A DNA stretch of 11,272 nucleotides from an uncultured Solirubrobacter sp. (GTDB lineage: Bacteria; Actinomycetota; Thermoleophilia; Solirubrobacterales; Solirubrobacteraceae). Below the pieces are notes generated by a model. The model did no database searches, had not been told where the DNA came from, and saw only the letters and a program-made list of their open reading frames with translations. The position numbers were made by a program, and so were the translations under genes. Shown here in pieces: positions 9,113 to 11,272 of this stretch; position 1 is the first letter of the stretch, and the number at the start of each line of letters is the position of its first letter. The stretch is taken from assembly GCA_937871635.1 (NCBI GenBank), contig CALMNS010000368.1:1-11272 (forward strand), in the 5' to 3' direction.

Positions 9113-9508
9113 CTAACCGAGCGGGCAAGGCGCTCGATCGGGTCCGCCGACGCCGTCGAGGATCACGACCTGCTTGGTGTCGTTCCAGACGGCCATCACC
9201 TCGCCGAGGTCGAGGTCGTGGTACACGGCGTCGGGCTCCGGACGCTCGGCTTGCCGCAGGACGTCGAGCAGGCGCGCGTGCCCGGCGACGGCCGCGGCGA
9301 CGGTGTCCGGAGGCGGCTCGTCGAGCCTCCGCCACCGGGCCGCCGCCTCCGCGACCGCCTTCGGATCCCAGGTGAAGCTGTCGGCGTCGGGGCCGAAGCC
9401 CCAGCTCAGCTCACCCGCGGCTGAGTGGCGCCAGCGGCTCGGCAGCGCCGCCCCTTGGTTCGAGGCGACGAGGTGGGCGAGGAGGCACTGCGCGTAGAGG
9501 GTGGACAT
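9113..9508 (-). CDS. Unrecognised 131-residue protein upstream of Uma2 gene
   Basis: I do not recognise this protein. From ATG 9508 it has 131 residues and begins MSTLYAQCLLAHLVASNQG. The first 20 residues are mildly hydrophobic but lack a basic start, so a signal peptide is unlikely. A Trp-rich middle (WRH, ELSWGFG, FTWDP) is followed by an Ala-rich, probably helical segment (AVAEAAARWRRL to LLDVLRQAERP). The end, VYHDLDLGEVMAVWNDTKQ followed by VVILDG, looks like a strand-turn-strand. Codon use shows the strong third-position G/C of real genes here, while the overlapping opposite-strand frames look like shadows. A longer TTG start (9544) adds 12 unlikely residues and was not chosen. Neither start has a clear ribosome site. 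It lies 9 bp before the Uma2 gene and is divergent from purB, so the two probably form a transcription unit. Confidence 0.7.
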   Translation of the reverse strand: MSTLYAQCLLAHLVASNQGAALPSRWRHSAAGELSWGFGPDADSFTWDPKAVAEAAARWRRLDEPPPDTVAAAVAGHARLLDVLRQAERPEPDAVYHDLDLGEVMAVWNDTKQVVILDGVGGPDRAPCPLG

Positions 9509-9540
9509 GGCGGGACCGTCGCCCGGCGCCCTGCGCCGGA

Positions 9541-9566
9541 ACAAGGCGCGGATGTGCCGCCTTTGT
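9541..9566. repeat. Stem-loop in the divergent region before purB
   Basis: ACAAGGCG (9541-9548) pairs with CGCC-T-TTGT (9558-9566), giving eight pairs with one bulged T and a 9-nt loop. It lies between the unrecognised minus-strand gene and purB, just upstream of the purB -10 box. It could be an operator or part of the minus-strand leader; no function can be assigned. Confidence 0.3.
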
Positions 9567-9590
9567 CGCGGATCAGCGAAGACTTGCCCG

Positions 9591-9596
9591 TACGAT
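9591..9596 (+). promoter_or_regulatory. -10 box of a probable leaderless purB transcript
   Basis: TACGAT matches the actinobacterial -10 pattern TAnnnT. The six bases after it (9597-9602) lead directly to the purB GTG at 9603, the distance expected for a transcription start, so the mRNA would begin at the start codon. No ribosome site exists before the GTG, which fits. No convincing -35 is seen; TTGTCG at 9563-9568 is too far away. Confidence 0.55.
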
Positions 9597-9602
9597 GCCC
9601 GC

Positions 9603-10868
9603 GTGATCGCCCGCTACACGCGTCCCGAGCTCGGCGCCGTCTGGACCGACGAGGCCCGGATGACCGCGTGGCGTGACGTGGAGGTCGCGGCGGCGGAGGC
9701 GCTCGAGGGGCCGAGCGAGGCCGACCTGGCGGCGATCCGCGCCGCGACGTTCACCGTCGAGGCGGTCAAGGAGCGCGAGGCGGTCACCGACCACGACGTC
9801 GCCGCCTTCGTCGACGTCCTCTCTGCCGACGCGGGGCCCGCCGGCCGCTGGATCCACTTCGGGCTGACCTCCTCCGACGTGCTCGACACCGCCCTCGCCC
9901 TCCAGCTCCGGCGCGCCGGGGCTCCCATCGTCGCGGGCGCCCGCGAGCTCGCCGGCGCCCTGGCCGAGCGGGCGCGCGAGCACGCGGGGACGCTCTGCGT
10001 CGGGCGGACCCACGGGGTCCACGCCGAGCCGACCTCCTTCGGGCTCAAGCTGGCCGGCTTCGCCTTCGAGGCCCACCGCAACGCCGAGCGGCTCGAGCGC
10101 GCGTTCGCCCAGGCGGCGACGGGCGCCGTCTCGGGCGCGGTCGGCACCTACGCCTCGCTGGGACCGGAGTTCGAGGCGCGGGTGCTCGAACGGCTCGGGC
10201 TCGCCTCGGAGCCCGTCTCCACCCAGGTGGTCCCCCGCGACCGCCACGCCGAGCTGCTGCAGGCCATCGCCCTGGCCGGGGCGGGCCTCGAGCGGTTCTC
10301 CACCGAGATCCGCCACCTCCAGCGCACCGAGGTCCGCGAGGTGGAGGAGCCGTTCCGGGCGGGCCAGAAGGGCTCGAGCGCGATGCCCCACAAGCGCAAC
10401 CCGATCACCACCGAGCGGATCACGGGGCTGGCGCGGGTCCTGCGCGGCTACGCGACGGCCGCCGTCGAGGACGTCGCCCTCTGGCACGAGCGCGACATCT
10501 CGCACTCCGGCGCCGAGCGGGTGATCCTCCCCGACGCCACTATCCTCCTGGACTACATGCAGTCCCTGGCCCTGCGGGTGACGCGCGGGATGGTCGTCCA
10601 CGCCGATCGCATGCGGTCCAACCTCGAGGCGACCTGCGGCGCGCTCTTCTCCCAGCGGGTGCTGCTCGCGCTCGTCGAGGGCGGGATGGCGCGCGACGAC
10701 GCCTACCGGATCGTGCAGCGGCTGGCCCAGCGGGCCTGGGACGACCAGACGCCGCTGCGCGCGCTGCTCGCGGACGAGCCGGCGGCGGCCGGGCTCGAGC
10801 TCGACGCGATCTTCGACTACGGCCACTACGTCCGGTACGTGCCCGAGGTCCTCGAGCGTCTGCCGTGA
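9603..10868 (+). CDS. purB: Adenylosuccinate lyase
   Basis: Releases fumarate from SAICAR (step 8 of purine synthesis) and from adenylosuccinate (AMP synthesis); homotetramer of the fumarase/aspartase superfamily. From GTG 9603 it has 421 residues, close to the usual 430. Motifs: ARYTRPELGAVWTDEARMTAW at the N-terminus, FGLTSSDVLDTA with TSSD at 89-92, GRTHGVHAEPTSFG with the conserved His at 137, EVREVEEPF, and the superfamily signature GSSAMPHKRNP (257-267), whose flexible loop carries the catalytic serine. I reject the longer start at 9501 because its 34 extra residues are Cys/Arg-rich and unlike the family, and because a TACGAT box stands just before GTG 9603. The stop overlaps the next gene as GTGA. 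It is separated from purDE by two opposite-strand genes. Confidence 0.95.
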   Translation: MIARYTRPELGAVWTDEARMTAWRDVEVAAAEALEGPSEADLAAIRAATFTVEAVKEREAVTDHDVAAFVDVLSADAGPAGRWIHFGLTSSDVLDTALALQLRRAGAPIVAGARELAGALAERAREHAGTLCVGRTHGVHAEPTSFGLKLAGFAFEAHRNAERLERAFAQAATGAVSGAVGTYASLGPEFEARVLERLGLASEPVSTQVVPRDRHAELLQAIALAGAGLERFSTEIRHLQRTEVREVEEPFRAGQKGSSAMPHKRNPITTERITGLARVLRGYATAAVEDVALWHERDISHSGAERVILPDATILLDYMQSLALRVTRGMVVHADRMRSNLEATCGALFSQRVLLALVEGGMARDDAYRIVQRLAQRAWDDQTPLRALLADEPAAAGLELDAIFDYGHYVRYVPEVLERLP

Positions 10869-11272
10869 GCGCCGTCCTGCTCCACGCCGCGCCCGAGCGC
10901 TCGGCCGACCTGTTCCACGCGATCCCCGCGGCGATCGGGGACCCCTTCACCTACCTCGAGACCCCGGAGGGGCGGCGCCTCGCGATCGTCTCCGTGCTCG
11001 ACCGCGACGCGGTGGCCGCCGCCGAGGTCGAGGTGGTCGACCCGAGCGCCCTGGGGCGCGACGAGCTCACCGCGGCGGGCACCGACCCGCTGACCGCCGA
11101 CGCCGAGCTCGCCCTCCGCGCGGTCCGCCGCGAGGGGATCGAGGCGGCGATCGTCCCGCCCGACTTCCCGCTCTGGATCGCCGACCACCTGCGGGCGGCC
11201 GGGGTCGCCCTCACGGTCGACGCCGACGCCTTCATGCGCCGCCGGCGGGCCAAGACGGCCGCCCAGCTGGCC
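10865..11272 (+). CDS. M24-family metallopeptidase (Xaa-Pro peptidase-like), N-terminal part only
   Basis: 136 codons from GTG 10865 to the window edge. The visible part resembles the N-terminal creatinase-like domain of M24 aminopeptidases: strands VLLHAAPERSADLFHAI, TYLETPEGRRLAIVSVLDRD, then a helix AELALRAVRREGIEAAIVPP and DFPLWIADHLRAAGVALTVD. It ends in the helix RRRRAKTAAQLA, which in this family (RRxKTxxEL) leads into the catalytic pita-bread domain. That catalytic domain, with its metal ligands, lies outside the window, so activity cannot be judged. The start codon overlaps the purB stop (GTGA), implying co-transcription and coupled translation. A dipeptidase role in peptide turnover is known for the family; why it is tied to purB is unclear. 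A creatinase or other pita-bread enzyme remains possible. Confidence 0.72.
   Translation, partial: MSAVLLHAAPERSADLFHAIPAAIGDPFTYLETPEGRRLAIVSVLDRDAVAAAEVEVVDPSALGRDELTAAGTDPLTADAELALRAVRREGIEAAIVPPDFPLWIADHLRAAGVALTVDADAFMRRRRAKTAAQLA

Noticed and set aside
9501..9602. Longer purB start adding 34 residues
   Set aside because: The extension is rich in Cys and Arg and unlike adenylosuccinate lyases. A -10 box lies just before the GTG at 9603.
9573..10826. A 417-codon minus-strand frame opposite purB
   Set aside because: Shadow of purB with the same skewed composition and no recognisable domain.

Overview
The window is very GC-rich with strong G/C at third codon positions, a single dense gene layout and many 1-4 bp start/stop overlaps. 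The gene content (hutH-hutU, clpB, purD-purE, purB, a GYD-domain protein, a Uma2-family nuclease) and the protein flavour suggest a high-GC actinomycetote, most likely class Thermoleophilia (Solirubrobacterales-like). That placement is inference: no rRNA or taxonomic marker is present. I see no tRNA, rRNA, CRISPR array, insertion sequence or integrase, and no gene-free stretch longer than about 150 bp.

Left part (1-3126, minus strand): a histidine-degradation operon, hutH then hutU, joined by a GTGA stop/start overlap. hutU runs off the left edge and lacks only its last few dozen residues. Upstream of hutH, a perfect 6-bp-arm inverted repeat overlaps a possible -10 box and is a candidate operator.

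Middle (3127-6510): a divergent promoter region leads into clpB (plus strand), the Hsp100 disaggregase. Just upstream of clpB is a TATTAT -10 box followed by a 23-bp palindrome whose AGT-N7-ACT centre resembles the HspR-binding HAIR element. clpB converges on a gene for a small predicted secreted protein (minus strand); four bases separate their stops, and a perfect 7-bp-stem hairpin covers both.

Right part (6511-11272): a purine-biosynthesis cluster. A 93-residue GYD-domain protein, purD (TTG start) and purE are chained by 4-bp overlaps (TTGA, ATGA). A two-gene minus-strand insert follows: an unrecognised 131-residue protein and a Uma2-family endonuclease. It separates purDE from purB, and purE and the Uma2 gene share one CTAG tetranucleotide as stop codons on opposite strands. 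purB restarts the plus-strand run with a probable leaderless GTG start, and a GTGA overlap leads into the N-terminal part of an M24-type metallopeptidase that runs off the right edge.

PurD, PurE and PurB catalyse steps 2, 6b (or 6) and 8 of IMP synthesis. purK and purC are not in the window. Most of the window is housekeeping. The points I find most worth following are the GYD protein locked to purD, the PurE active-site loop that lacks the usual class I histidine, the candidate operators upstream of clpB and hutH, the shortened second AAA+ domain loop in ClpB, and the unrecognised gene paired with Uma2.
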